This document shows positions 44,302 through 52,933 of a DNA stretch of 64,000 bases, piece by piece. The DNA comes from Vibrio sp. HB236076. Lineage in GTDB: Bacteria; Pseudomonadota; Gammaproteobacteria; Enterobacterales; Vibrionaceae. The position numbers were made by a program, and so were the translations under genes. The notes beneath the pieces are model-generated. The model was not told where the DNA came from. It ran no database searches and saw only the letters and a list, made by a program, of their open reading frames with translations. Numbering within the stretch: the first letter of the stretch is position 1; each line of letters starts with the position of its first letter. The stretch lies in the NCBI RefSeq assembly GCF_040957575.1, contig NZ_CP162601.1, forward strand, positions 1,550,001 to 1,614,000, given 5' to 3'.

Positions 44302-45537
44302 ATGCCAATAACACCACTTATTTACGATAAACAGTATAATCCTGAGGCAATTGAAGCCGCTAGGCAAATCAGCAACGAAGTGCATCAGCGTCACTATAAA
44401 TGGCTTGTCAGTAGCAAGTTTTTACTCAACCAAGCATCGGTAGACTCAACCTTAAGCTTACAGGGCAAGTTTTGCGAAGACGTTATCTTCGACGAGTCAG
44501 AAAGAGTCACACGAAATCAACGTATATTACTTTTGTGTGAGCAAGAAAAAGTAAAAGAAAAACGGCAAAAAATAGACCATCAACAACAGACGATTGGGCG
44601 AGTAGTGAATGTTGTTAATCGCCATGCAGAGCGCTTAATGACTCAGTTTTTCACTGAAACCCCAATTGAAAAGCTGTTCCACGGTGGCATTCCTTTATTT
44701 GATCATTTTTCTTCTTTTGCTTATTCACCCTCGTTATCTTTGTCAAAACTCCACTCGTTGACCACATTAAGTCATCATTTATCAACACAAGTCATTGATT
44801 TAACTAATGACCCTATGTTTTGTGAAAGGATGGGACACCGAGTTAGGGTTGTCCAGGATCCCAAAGTGGCGACCTCTCAAATCGGCGTTGAAAATGCGCG
44901 TTTGTTATTTCCGGTCTTAATGGCTCGCTCGATGCTAAAATGGTCGGATAACAACACAAAAGTCATGGTGCCTAAACTTTGGCAACACATGATAATAACA
45001 GCGAACGCCACTCGATTGCGCCTAGAGAATGCCGGCGTGAAAGATCCTGAATGCGGTGTTTTGATTGGCGTGTTACGCACCGTCAGTCAGTTTTTAATTG
45101 CCAATCATTTCAGTCATTTATTTGATGATGCCTTGATTGCTGTCATGTTGAAATTTAGAGAGCAAGATCGCCGTGAAGAATACTACGCGTGCTCGGAAGT
45201 TTTACCATCATTGGCTTTCCTGCCAGAAGTGTTAGCAAAGACAGAAATACTGTTAACCGACAAACTGATTAATCACTTTACCGATTGGCCAACCAATGCC
45301 ACCCATATACGACAAGCGGTGCAAGAAGATGTTCTTAACCAGCCATTAGAGCAGAGAAGTATATACGGTGTCGCTTTAGCGCAAGCAAAGGCATTTTCTA
45401 TTTACGAAAACATGTCACAGAGCCAAATTTTTATTGATAAGCACAAGCCGTATTGGTTTGCTAACGTCAAATTAGCGGGAACAGATTTAAAAGAACTCCA
45501 AAGCCGTAAACTAGGTCGTTTTTTACTGAATCTTTAA
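44302..45537 (+). CDS. HDOD-like domain protein
   Basis: A 411-residue protein with no obvious catalytic motif. The middle part, SKLHSLTTLSHHLSTQVIDL, followed by QDPKVATSQIGVENARLLFPVLM (broken here into conserved blocks), resembles the HDOD arrangement in which an inactive HD fold begins with Lxx(I/L)xx(V)IxxDPxL and continues with IGxxxLxxxL. It follows matP by 44 bases, as in other Vibrio. A signalling or regulatory role is likely; the family call is moderate. Confidence 0.65.
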   Translation: MPITPLIYDKQYNPEAIEAARQISNEVHQRHYKWLVSSKFLLNQASVDSTLSLQGKFCEDVIFDESERVTRNQRILLLCEQEKVKEKRQKIDHQQQTIGRVVNVVNRHAERLMTQFFTETPIEKLFHGGIPLFDHFSSFAYSPSLSLSKLHSLTTLSHHLSTQVIDLTNDPMFCERMGHRVRVVQDPKVATSQIGVENARLLFPVLMARSMLKWSDNNTKVMVPKLWQHMIITANATRLRLENAGVKDPECGVLIGVLRTVSQFLIANHFSHLFDDALIAVMLKFREQDRREEYYACSEVLPSLAFLPEVLAKTEILLTDKLINHFTDWPTNATHIRQAVQEDVLNQPLEQRSIYGVALAQAKAFSIYENMSQSQIFIDKHKPYWFANVKLAGTDLKELQSRKLGRFLLNL

Positions 45538-45741
45538 TTGGGTAATTTTAGCTTGTTGAGCAAGTCTGGTTCAAAGCCAAAGCTCGGTTTAAAAGAGTCT
45601 TTGATAAGGTTCAAGACTCGACAATAAACATTTAGAAGCCAAAACTCGTAGCTCAGATATTCCAACGACATAAACCATGGTTTTAAATCGTTATGAGTGG
45701 ATCAAAACGGCCATTGAGTTGACGTTAACAAACTAACTCTA

Positions 45742-45769
45742 AGTGCGCATTATGTATATTATGTTAAAT
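45742..45769 (+). other. dif: Chromosomal dif site (XerC/XerD recombination site)
   Basis: The 28 bp consist of the XerC arm AGTGCGCATTA, centre TGTATA and XerD arm TTATGTTAAAT. As I remember it, the dif site of Vibrio chromosome 1 differs at one centre position, and E. coli dif at two positions in the left arm. It lies 205 bases after the HDOD gene. This is where chromosome dimers are resolved, where FtsK translocation converges, and where CTX-like filamentous phages integrate. No phage is integrated here. Confidence 0.95.
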
Positions 45770-45836
45770 AAAGCCTTGTTGAGCGGATTAAATTAATGAT
45801 AACCTCCCTGTTCTGGGTACTTATCTTCAAAAAAGT

Positions 45837-45918
45837 GTTATGTATTGAACATAACTGAATTTACCATAAAATACCTAATAATGACTTAATTAATCACAGA
45901 TTATTAAGTCATTATTAG
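45837..45918. repeat. Two inverted repeats just right of dif
   Basis: GTTATGT-ATTGA-ACATAAC at 45837-45855 has seven-base arms. CTAATAATGACTTAAT (45875-45890) and its exact complement (45903-45918) form a perfect 16-base stem with a 12-base loop and no T-run. Both lie in the gene-free stretch 45538-46034, which otherwise contains only dif. Confidence 0.85.
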
Positions 45919-46034
45919 AATGTAACCTTAAACAACCCGAAAGTTGTCGCTGTGGTAAATTCGATCGCTCAAAAACTCATAGAGATTGACTATATGTTTT
46001 TGGCTTTGAGCGACAAGGCAATCTGCAAACAGGT

Positions 46035-46424
46035 TTATCTACTCAGCTCGAATTTTACTGCCGGCTCTTGTTCAAACATAAGCGTTATTGTTTCTGTCTG
46101 ATCACCAGTGATGATCCATTGATTCACGTCAAGCTGCACTATTTTCTGCGCTCCTTTCGCTTGAACACGCCAGCGCGCCTTTTCCGATAACTTGGTATCA
46201 AAGACCCTCAATTGCCACTGGTCTTGTCGCACATTCCTTAACTCACCCTGACTGTCTTTATCGTGGAATTGACACGTTTTACTCGGCTGGCATTCAAGTA
46301 GTATCGGCGCTGCGTCGGTTGGATTAAAGGTGCGCCAAAAGAAAGCCGTCGATAATACTAAAAGGACAATGATAAGGTGAATCACTCTTGCTGGAGTCAG
46401 TTTTTGAGCTGGCATAGTAAGCAT
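46035..46424 (-). CDS. Small single-TM protein of unknown function
   Basis: A 129-residue protein with an N-terminal membrane anchor (ARVIHLIIVLLVLSTAFFW) and a ~95-residue extracytoplasmic part with two cysteines (LLECQPSKTCQF) and several strands (QWQLRVFDTKL, QTETITLMFEQ). It is divergent from fnr. I do not recognise the family, though its size and layout recall FixH-like or small periplasmic copper/oxidase-assembly proteins; this is only an impression. Confidence 0.7.
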   Translation of the reverse strand: MLTMPAQKLTPARVIHLIIVLLVLSTAFFWRTFNPTDAAPILLECQPSKTCQFHDKDSQGELRNVRQDQWQLRVFDTKLSEKARWRVQAKGAQKIVQLDVNQWIITGDQTETITLMFEQEPAVKFELSR

Positions 46425-46538
46425 TTTTTTAGAATTAATGGTGAAATTATAACAAAAATTCCCCTTAACGAGTCGTTAATTTCACGCAGTAACGTTTTGA
46501 TTAAAAGTAATCAACCATTAACATGGTTACCTATTTTA

Positions 46539-46552
46539 TTGACACAGATCAA
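46539..46552. promoter_or_regulatory. FNR box upstream of fnr
   Basis: TTGACACAGATCAA matches TTGAT-N4-ATCAA with one mismatch. About 60 bases downstream an extended -10 (GTGCTATCAT, 46601-46610) suggests the fnr start. E. coli fnr is autoregulated through a similar box. A second palindrome TTGATT...AATCAA lies at 46497-46514. Confidence 0.6.
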
Positions 46553-46645
46553 AAGCAGTGACGTTAGAGCCTTCTCTTTTATTTCTTGGTGTATCAGCCA
46601 GTGCTATCATCTCTGTAGCACAAAAAATAGGAAGGTAGCCTTATT

Positions 46646-47380
46646 ATGATTGCAGATAAACGAACCAGCGCTTCTCATTGCAGCGCGATACATTGTCAAA
46701 ATTGCAGTATCAGTCAACTCTGCATTCCTTTTAGTCTCAATGACTCAGAGTTAGATCAACTTGACCAAATTATTGAACGCAAAAAACCGATTCAAAAAGG
46801 TCAAGAGTTGTTTAAAGCTGGAGAGACTCTTAAATCGCTCTATGCGATTCGTTCCGGCACGGTAAAAAGTTACACCATCACAGAACAAGGTGATGAACAA
46901 ATTACCGCGTTTCATCTTGCCGGTGACCTTATTGGTTTCGATGCCATCAATGAAGACATGCACCCGAGTTTCGCACAAGCACTTGAAACCTCTATGGTAT
47001 GTGAAATCCCATACGAGATCCTTGATGACTTATCAGGAAAAATGCCCAAGCTCAGACAACAAATCATGCGGTTAATGAGTAATGAGATCAAAGGCGATCA
47101 GGATATGATTTTATTGCTTTCTAAAAAAAATGCTGAGGAGCGATTGGCTGCTTTTATTTACAGTCTGTCTTACCGTTTCGCCCAGCGCGGTTTTAGCCCT
47201 CGAGAGTTTCGACTAACCATGACCCGTGGTGATATCGGCAACTATTTGGGCTTAACCGTAGAAACGATCAGTCGCCTACTCGGTCGCTTTCAAAAAACAG
47301 ACATCCTTGAAGTTAAAGGTAAATACATTACCATTTTAGACAGTGAAGAACTAAAACGACTCGCGGGACTAAGCGATTAG
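46646..47380 (+). CDS. fnr: FNR anaerobic regulator (EtrA in some genera)
   Basis: A 244-residue CRP/FNR family regulator with the four cluster cysteines: C17-x2-C20-x5-C26 in [14 protein letters not shown] plus Cys in ETSMVCEIP. The cyclic-nucleotide-binding-like domain is followed by a dimer helix ([18 protein letters not shown]) and the [19 protein letters not shown] then [12 protein letters not shown] with the FNR-specific E-x-x-S-R recognition residues. It senses oxygen via a [4Fe-4S] cluster. It is monocistronic, with a 13-bp terminator after it. Confidence 0.97.
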   Translation: MIADKRTSASHCSAIHCQNCSISQLCIPFSLNDSELDQLDQIIERKKPIQKGQELFKAGETLKSLYAIRSGTVKSYTITEQGDEQITAFHLAGDLIGFDAINEDMHPSFAQALETSMVCEIPYEILDDLSGKMPKLRQQIMRLMSNEIKGDQDMILLLSKKNAEERLAAFIYSLSYRFAQRGFSPREFRLTMTRGDIGNYLGLTVETISRLLGRFQKTDILEVKGKYITILDSEELKRLAGLSD

Positions 47381-47401
47381 GCCTGGCGATTGTTTTAATT
47401 T

Positions 47402-47439
47402 AAAGTTTGATGTCGAACGTCAATGACATCAAACTTTTT
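47402..47439 (+). terminator. Terminator after fnr
   Basis: AAAGTTTGATGTC (47402-47414) and GACATCAAACTTT (47425-47437) form a perfect 13-bp stem with a ten-base loop, followed by further Ts. Confidence 0.9.
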
Positions 47440-47493
47440 CAAATTCTTGGTGTTAATCCCTTAATTTATCTACTAAAGTAAAAATATACCTAA

Positions 47494-47883
47494 GTGATAA
47501 ACTTACTGCCATTTATGATACTGCCCCTCTATTCTGCGATTGAAAAACTTGATCCGGCCTACATCGAGGCAGCACGCGACCTAGGGGCAAACCGTTTTCA
47601 AGTTATTCGTCGAATAATACTACCGCTTACCACCCCTGGTATTATTGCGGGTTGTTTATTAGTGTTACTGCCTGCGCTTGGTATGTTTTATATTTCAGAT
47701 CTATTAGGTGGAGCCAAAAACCTATTAATTGGTAACGTCATTAAAAGCCAAGTACTCAATGCTCGTGATTGGCCATTCGGTTCTGCAACCAGTATCGCTC
47801 TCACCTTCTTAATGGCGCTGTTACTCTATATTTATTACCGTACGGGAAAACTTCTCAATCGTAAAATGGAGGATTTATCATGA
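47494..47883 (+). pseudogene. potB: Truncated polyamine ABC permease PotB (C-terminal half only)
   Basis: A 129-codon frame corresponding to about residues 148-275 of PotB. It begins abruptly at LLPFMILPLYSAIEKLDPAY, keeps the EAA loop (EAARDLGANRFQVIRRIILP) and ends normally, overlapping potC by four bases (ATGA). An in-frame TAA directly precedes the GTG at 47494, and there is no ribosome site. The N-terminal half of PotB and the whole of potA, normally upstream, are missing: fnr and its terminator lie there instead. The pattern is that of a deletion that joined fnr to potB. Confidence 0.85.
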
Positions 47884-48647
47884 AGGCATTGCGATTGAGT
47901 TTTATGTCTCTGGTGTATCTATTTTTGTACTTACCGATTATTGTTCTAATAGTAAATGCCTTTAATTTAAATCGATTTGGTATGCGTTGGGATGGCTTTA
48001 CCCTTAAATGGTTTGAAGCATTAACTGGCAACGATAGTTTGATTCAAGCGGCTTGGCATTCATTGGTCATCTCTTTATTTTCAGCAACCGCTGCGACGTT
48101 AATTGGCGCATTGACTGCAGTGGCTTTATTTCGCTACCAATTTAAAGGGAAGTCAATGGTTAATGGGCTATTGTTCATCGTGATGATGTCACCTGATATC
48201 GTCATGGCAATTGCTTTTCTAGCGTTATTTTTGGTTCTTGGCTTCCAACTGGGCTTTTTTACTTTGCTCATTGCCCATATTACTTTTTGCTTGCCATTTG
48301 TCGTAGTCACGGTGTATAGCAGACTGAATGGATTTGATGTCAAAATGTTGGAAGCCGCTAAAGACTTGGGAGCAAGTGAGTGGGTTATTTTAAATAAAAT
48401 TATATTTCCGCTTGCTAAACCTGCCATTGCAGCCGGATGGTTATTAAGTTTTACACTCTCTCTCGATGATGTCATTATTAGTTCTTTCGTGACTGGGCCG
48501 ACCTATGAAATATTACCATTAAAAATATATTCGATGGTCAGGGTCGGAATTTCACCAGAAGTAAACGCGCTTGCGACGGTGATGCTGGTCGTGTCTTTGT
48601 TGTTAGTTATGGCCTCCCAGTGGGTCGGCCGTGATAAGTCACAGTAA
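47880..48647 (+). CDS. potC: Spermidine/putrescine ABC transporter permease PotC
   Basis: A 255-residue inner-membrane permease of full length with about six membrane helices, starting RLSFMSLVYLFLYLPIIVLI, and with the cytoplasmic EAA loop MLEAAKDLGASEWVILNKII. It should pair with PotB and the ATPase PotA, which are respectively truncated and absent here, so this transporter is probably not functional unless complemented elsewhere. It starts inside the end of the potB remnant. Confidence 0.93.
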   Translation: MKALRLSFMSLVYLFLYLPIIVLIVNAFNLNRFGMRWDGFTLKWFEALTGNDSLIQAAWHSLVISLFSATAATLIGALTAVALFRYQFKGKSMVNGLLFIVMMSPDIVMAIAFLALFLVLGFQLGFFTLLIAHITFCLPFVVVTVYSRLNGFDVKMLEAAKDLGASEWVILNKIIFPLAKPAIAAGWLLSFTLSLDDVIISSFVTGPTYEILPLKIYSMVRVGISPEVNALATVMLVVSLLLVMASQWVGRDKSQ

Positions 48648-48727
48648 CAATAAAGACTCATTACGTTACGTTGGGAACCTTTTCCCAACGTAATGAACTC
48701 AAGCCTGAATAATATGGATGGAACACC

Positions 48728-49765
48728 ATGAAAAAGTCATTTCTTTTTGGGGCATTGGCCTCACTGAGTGTATTTTCAAATGTTGTCTTAGCTGATGATG
48801 ACGAATTGTATTTTTACAATTGGTCAGAATACATCCCTAGTGAAGTTCTAGAAGCCTTTACCAAAGAAACCGGGATCAAGGTGATCTACTCCACCTATGA
48901 ATCTAACGAGACCATGTACGCCAAGCTCAAAACTCAAGGTCAAGGCTATGATTTGGTTGTGCCCTCCACTTACTTTGTGTCTAAAATGCGCAAAGAAGGT
49001 ATGTTACAAAAGATCGACAAGTCAAAACTGACTCACTTTGCCGATTTAGACCCCAACTACATCAATAAGCCTTTTGATCCAAACAACGACTACTCTATTC
49101 CCTATATTTGGGGAGCAACGGGTATAGGGGTCAATAAAGATATGATTGATGCATCAGACATTAAAAACTGGGCAGATTTATGGGATCCCAAATGGCAGGG
49201 ACAATTAATGATGATGGATGACTCAAGAGAAGTCTTTCATATCGCGTTGGTTAAATTGGGTTACTCACCGAACACCACCGACCCTAAAGAAATCAAACAA
49301 GCCTATGAGGAACTAAAGAAACTGATGCCAAACGTATTGGTATTTAATTCTGATTACCCGGCCAACCCTTACCTGGCTGGCGAAACCCCTCTTGGTATGC
49401 TATGGAATGGCTCAGCTCACACCGCTCGCGCCGAAGGGGCAAATATCCAAATGATATGGCCGGAGAAAGGCACGATTTTTTGGATGGACAGCTTAGCCAT
49501 ACCCAGTGGCGCTGAGCACGTAGATAACGCATTGAAAATGATTGATTTTTTATTACGTCCTGAAAACGCAGCAAAAATTGCTCTCGATATTGGCTATCCG
49601 ACTCCAGTCAAAGCGGCTTACCCATTATTGCCTAAATCTTTTATTGAAGATACCAATATCTATCCCCCACAAAAGGCCATCGAAAATGGCGCTTGGCAAG
49701 ATGAAGTGGGTGAAGCCAGCACGTTATACGAAGAGTACTTTCAAAAACTCAAAGTACAAAACTAA
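48728..49765 (+). CDS. potD: Spermidine/putrescine-binding periplasmic protein PotD
   Basis: A 345-residue secreted solute-binding protein with a signal peptide (MKKSFLFGALASLSVFSNVV then LA). The family marks are LYFYNWSEYIPSEVLEAFTK, VPSTYFVSKMRKEGML, IPYIWGATGIGVN and WNGSAHTARAEGA. It delivers polyamines to PotBC; in Vibrio such proteins also work with biofilm signalling. GGATGGAA precedes the ATG. A terminator follows. Confidence 0.94.
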   Translation: MKKSFLFGALASLSVFSNVVLADDDELYFYNWSEYIPSEVLEAFTKETGIKVIYSTYESNETMYAKLKTQGQGYDLVVPSTYFVSKMRKEGMLQKIDKSKLTHFADLDPNYINKPFDPNNDYSIPYIWGATGIGVNKDMIDASDIKNWADLWDPKWQGQLMMMDDSREVFHIALVKLGYSPNTTDPKEIKQAYEELKKLMPNVLVFNSDYPANPYLAGETPLGMLWNGSAHTARAEGANIQMIWPEKGTIFWMDSLAIPSGAEHVDNALKMIDFLLRPENAAKIALDIGYPTPVKAAYPLLPKSFIEDTNIYPPQKAIENGAWQDEVGEASTLYEEYFQKLKVQN

Positions 49766-49790
49766 CCGATTCGAATTTATCTATAATGAC

Positions 49791-49820
49791 AAGCAGGGCT
49801 TATTAAGCTCTGCTTTTTTT
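49791..49820 (+). terminator. Terminator after potD
   Basis: AAGCAGGGCTT-ATT-AAGCTCTGCTT with a T-run of seven, 26 bases after the potD stop. Confidence 0.88.
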
Positions 49821-50182
49821 ATTGAATGAAATGACTCTATATTTACTCAACTATTACAATGCTGCGATGCTTTTATGCCATAGTATTAAGCATAAATTAC
49901 TTATCTTATTAAATACTTGGTCTCCTTTGCCAGTTGAAATACTGCAAGGCGTTATTGATCAATTTCTTATCGAGAGGATGCCAACTGGGCGTCTTTTAAT
50001 CAGTATCATCATTGATGAGATATTTAATCAGGTTAGTATCATTTTTATTTGCCTTTTTACTTATTACGCTTGTAGGACTGATCAAGTTCTATCGCGATAA
50101 TGCTGTTTGTTTTCACCCACATCGCCCAGTAGCAATAAGGTAAATGACTATCGTATTTACATGATAAAAATAGAGGATTTCT
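49821..50182. other. Gap between potD and the BON gene
   Basis: About 360 bases. A 92-codon frame at 49822-50100 starts at ATG but has no ribosome site and a sequence of mixed hydrophobic stretches without family resemblance, so I do not call it. The promoter of the BON gene is presumably in the last 80 bases; I see no clear elements. Confidence 0.4.
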
Positions 50183-50743
50183 ATGCATATTAATCGTTAT
50201 CTCAAAGCCCTGTTACTTTCTGTTTCTTTAATCACCGTAACTGTACCAGCGCTCGCAGCTGATACGTCGGAATGGAAAGCACAGGCTCAAGATACGTGGA
50301 TTTCCAGTAAAATCGAGGCAAAATTGTTATTCGATAGCAATTTGAGCAGTTTAGACATTCATTCTGATGTCGAAAATGGCATTGTTACCCTAACAGGACA
50401 AGCGCCTAACCGATTAGACAAGCGTCTAGCCGAAGAAGTGGTTAAACGCATTGACGGTGTGAAAAGCGTCAATAACCAAATAGAGGTCACTAGCGGTGAA
50501 AAAACCACACAGCAAAAACTCACTCAAAGCGTGCTTGATGCGAAAATTGCCACTGTGGTTAAGTCGACCCTATTGATAGACCAAGATATTGATGGCACGG
50601 ACATTAAGGTCTCTGTCGATGATGGCGTTGTCACTCTATCGGGTGAAGTCTCTTCAGCATCAATGAGTGAATTGGCCGCGATTATTGCCGGTGATCAAAA
50701 TGATGTTAAAAAGGTCATCAACCAAATAACAGTAAAAAAATAA
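50183..50743 (+). CDS. BON-domain periplasmic protein (OsmY-like)
   Basis: A 186-residue protein with a signal peptide ending PALAA and two BON domains (about 35-105 and 110-186), each with the pattern "D.wi.s.i...L....l....I.V...nG.VtLsG.v......": here IVTLTGQAPN and VVTLSGEVSS. Proteins of this type stabilise the periplasm or envelope under stress. AGAGGA precedes the ATG. A strong hairpin separates it from the convergent GST gene. Confidence 0.9.
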   Translation: MHINRYLKALLLSVSLITVTVPALAADTSEWKAQAQDTWISSKIEAKLLFDSNLSSLDIHSDVENGIVTLTGQAPNRLDKRLAEEVVKRIDGVKSVNNQIEVTSGEKTTQQKLTQSVLDAKIATVVKSTLLIDQDIDGTDIKVSVDDGVVTLSGEVSSASMSELAAIIAGDQNDVKKVINQITVKK

Positions 50744-50787
50744 CCTCCCCTGATGGCGATAAAACCATCAGAACTCACGAGTCAATG

Positions 50788-50815
50788 AACGCGAATGGGC
50801 TAGCTCATTCGCGTT
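50788..50815. terminator. Bidirectional hairpin between BON and GST genes
   Basis: AACGCGAATG and CATTCGCGTT form a perfect ten-base stem with an eight-base loop. A smaller hairpin CTGATGG...CCATCAG precedes it. Short T-rich sequence follows on the plus strand. Confidence 0.75.
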
Positions 50816-50827
50816 GTTATTTCTATT

Positions 50828-51478
50828 CTATCCATGCTTTTTTAAGCTGGTTTGGTAAGCCGGTCTTTGCGTGTTTTTTTCAATATACGCCGTAATAAAT
50901 GGGTACGCATCGGTACCAAACCGCTGTTGATAAAATTGTAAGGGGATCATCATTTGTACATCGGCTGCACTAAAGTCGGCGCCGGTAAAATAAGCCTGCT
51001 GGCTCAAGTGCGTTTCAATCATATCAAGTTGAGGCTTTAAGCGCGGCGCAATAAACAATCGCTGTAAGCCCATAACGAATTTCTTAATGATCGGCTTTAC
51101 CAACCAAGGTACGCCTTTATCAAGGGCGATGTGGTGAACATACCCCATGATCAAAAGTGGCATCAACGACCCTTCACTAAAGTGAAGCCAATAGAGATAG
51201 TCTTGCTTCTTAGGATAGCTACTTGGTCTAAACTGCTGATTTGAATCGTAATGATCGAGTAAATACTCAATAATTGCCCCAGATTCGGCCAGGCAAACGT
51301 CTCCATCGGTTAAAATTGGGGTTTTCCCTAAAGGGTGAATATTTTTTAATTTGGGATCGGCTTCTTTTGTGACAGGGTCACGACGATAATTCTCAATGTG
51401 ATAAGTTAGACCCAACTCTTCGAGTAACCAAATAATTCGATTTGAGCGGGTATCGGGAATGTGATGAAGAGTAATCAT
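50828..51478 (-). CDS. Glutathione S-transferase family protein
   Basis: A 216-residue GST-fold protein starting at ATG 51478 (MITLHHIPDTRSNRIIWLLE); the frame extends 13 codons further upstream, but that stretch is not GST-like. The thioredoxin-like N-domain contains NIHPLGKTPILTDGD and the ES motif LAESGAIIEYLLDHY, the C-domain FTGADFSAADVQMMIP. The N-terminal serine of SNRIIW is the usual GSH-activating position. It lies just downstream of cobB in the same orientation and may be co-transcribed. Confidence 0.88.
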   Translation of the reverse strand: MITLHHIPDTRSNRIIWLLEELGLTYHIENYRRDPVTKEADPKLKNIHPLGKTPILTDGDVCLAESGAIIEYLLDHYDSNQQFRPSSYPKKQDYLYWLHFSEGSLMPLLIMGYVHHIALDKGVPWLVKPIIKKFVMGLQRLFIAPRLKPQLDMIETHLSQQAYFTGADFSAADVQMMIPLQFYQQRFGTDAYPFITAYIEKNTQRPAYQTSLKKHG

Positions 51479-51506
51479 AGGCAATGGGTTTCCTTTGCTG
51501 CGTTCG

Positions 51507-52214
51507 TTAAGGTTCAATCAATTCATTCACCAGAAGCGGTACTTCAACACTGGCTTTGCCATAGCGTTTTTCATGAAATTCACTTTGTAAAGCACTTGGC
51601 TCCAAATTGACTTCAATCGTATGGGCGCCAACGTGATTTGCTTCATGAACAAAGCCAGCCGCGGGATAGACCACACCTGAGGTGCCGATAGCAATGAACA
51701 AGTCGCACTGACTGATTTTGTGGTATATTTCGTCCATCCTAAGCGGCATTTCACCAAACCAAACAATATGAGGTCGCATAGGGCTGGGGATCTGGCAACA
51801 ATGGCAATGCGTATCAATGTCTAGATCACTTTCGCAATCAACGACCTGTTCACTTTCTGGACAACGCGCTTTTAAAAGCTCACCATGCATATGTATGACA
51901 CGATCAACCCCACCTCGTTCGTGTAAATTATCGATATTTTGTGTCACTAGGGTCAGTTCAATGTTTGGGTGATTTGCTAATAGACTCAATGCTTGATGAG
52001 CCGCATTAGGTGTGACGTTGTCACTAAGAAGTTGTTGTCGTCTCTTATTATAAAAGTCTTGTACTAATATTGGATCGTTAAGGTAGCCTTCGGGGGTGGC
52101 GACATCCTCGATTCGATGACTTTCCCATAAGCCATCGCTGCTGCGGAACGTATTAATTCCAGATTCAGCGGAGATACCGGCCCCTGTTAGAATGACGATG
52201 TTTTTGTATTTCAT
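51507..52214 (-). CDS. cobB: NAD-dependent protein deacylase (sirtuin)
   Basis: A 235-residue sirtuin with [14 protein letters not shown] (NAD site), [12 protein letters not shown] (catalytic region) with HMHGE containing the catalytic histidine, four zinc-binding cysteines ([10 protein letters not shown] and CHCC), and [12 protein letters not shown]. It has the YxxR deacylase residues in the [10 protein letters not shown] area. It removes acetyl/succinyl groups from lysines. It overlaps none of its neighbours, and the divergent mobA gene starts about 50 bases away. A matS site lies within it. Confidence 0.94.
   Translation of the reverse strand: MKYKNIVILTGAGISAESGINTFRSSDGLWESHRIEDVATPEGYLNDPILVQDFYNKRRQQLLSDNVTPNAAHQALSLLANHPNIELTLVTQNIDNLHERGGVDRVIHMHGELLKARCPESEQVVDCESDLDIDTHCHCCQIPSPMRPHIVWFGEMPLRMDEIYHKISQCDLFIAIGTSGVVYPAAGFVHEANHVGAHTIEVNLEPSALQSEFHEKRYGKASVEVPLLVNELIEP
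52012..52024. promoter_or_regulatory. matS site (MatP binding) in cobB
   Basis: GTGACGTTGTCAC fits GTGACRNYGTCAC at every position. It lies about 6 kb to the right of dif, on the chromosomal side expected for the Ter macrodomain. Confidence 0.7.
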
Positions 52215-52267
52215 AATGGCCTTTTTTATGTTTTTATTGTGTTTATCTTGTTTAGATGATTATTTTT

Positions 52268-52888
52268 ATGAGCAATAAATTTTGTTATAGTGCGTTAGAC
52301 CGTGTAACTTGGCTTATTTTGGCCGGCGGTATGGGGTCGAGAATGCACGGTAAAGATAAAGGCTTACTGAAAAGATCTGGCCGATATATGACCGATTACC
52401 TTGTGCAGCAGTTGCATGAATTAGGCTTTCGACATTGCTTGATCAGTGCAAATCGCAACATCGCCATTCACCAACAATTCGCCCCTGTGATCACCGATCA
52501 ATATCAAGGTTATCAAGGCCCTCTTGCCGGTATACACGCCGCAAGCGCGCGCATCTGCACCCCCTACCTAGCCACTCTCCCCTGCGATATTCCAGAACTT
52601 CCCTTACCCTTTATTCAGCAAGTGATCGAACGTGTGTGCCTATCTACGTCTGAGGATGCCATGAGTTATATTGCTTTTGATGGCGAGCGATTGCAACCAA
52701 CCTTTGGTCTACTTCACCAAAGTGATACCTTGATCTTAAAAACGATGCTCAATAACAACGAACGGAAAATGACGTCATTTTTTTCTCGTATTAACGCCAC
52801 TCGCTTACCGCCTTTGCCAAAGCAGTGTTTCGTCAACTTAAATTCGCCGAGTGACCTGCTGATATATAATGACATTATTGAAAAATAA
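52268..52888 (+). CDS. mobA: Molybdenum cofactor guanylyltransferase MobA
   Basis: About 206 residues from ATG 52268 (an earlier ATG at 52256 adds four residues). The nucleotidyltransferase signature is LILAGGMGSRMHGKDKGLL, followed by YQGPLAGIHAA and the Mg-binding LPCDIPELP. It attaches GMP to molybdopterin, making the guanine dinucleotide cofactor. It stands alone here without mobB. The end (NLNSPSDLL) is the usual "N.NtpeDL" motif. Confidence 0.93.
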   Translation: MSNKFCYSALDRVTWLILAGGMGSRMHGKDKGLLKRSGRYMTDYLVQQLHELGFRHCLISANRNIAIHQQFAPVITDQYQGYQGPLAGIHAASARICTPYLATLPCDIPELPLPFIQQVIERVCLSTSEDAMSYIAFDGERLQPTFGLLHQSDTLILKTMLNNNERKMTSFFSRINATRLPPLPKQCFVNLNSPSDLLIYNDIIEK

Positions 52889-52933
52889 AGGCACACTTGC
52901 TACTGAGCCAACAATGAGAAAATAGACCACAAT

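Noticed and set aside
48183..48195. Further matS sites (for example GTGATGATGTCAC in potC, GTGACAGGGTCAC near 51369)
   Set aside because: Each has a mismatch to the consensus, so they were not counted as sites.
49822..50100. 92-codon frame after potD
   Set aside because: It begins at the potD terminator, lacks a ribosome site and has no family-like pattern.
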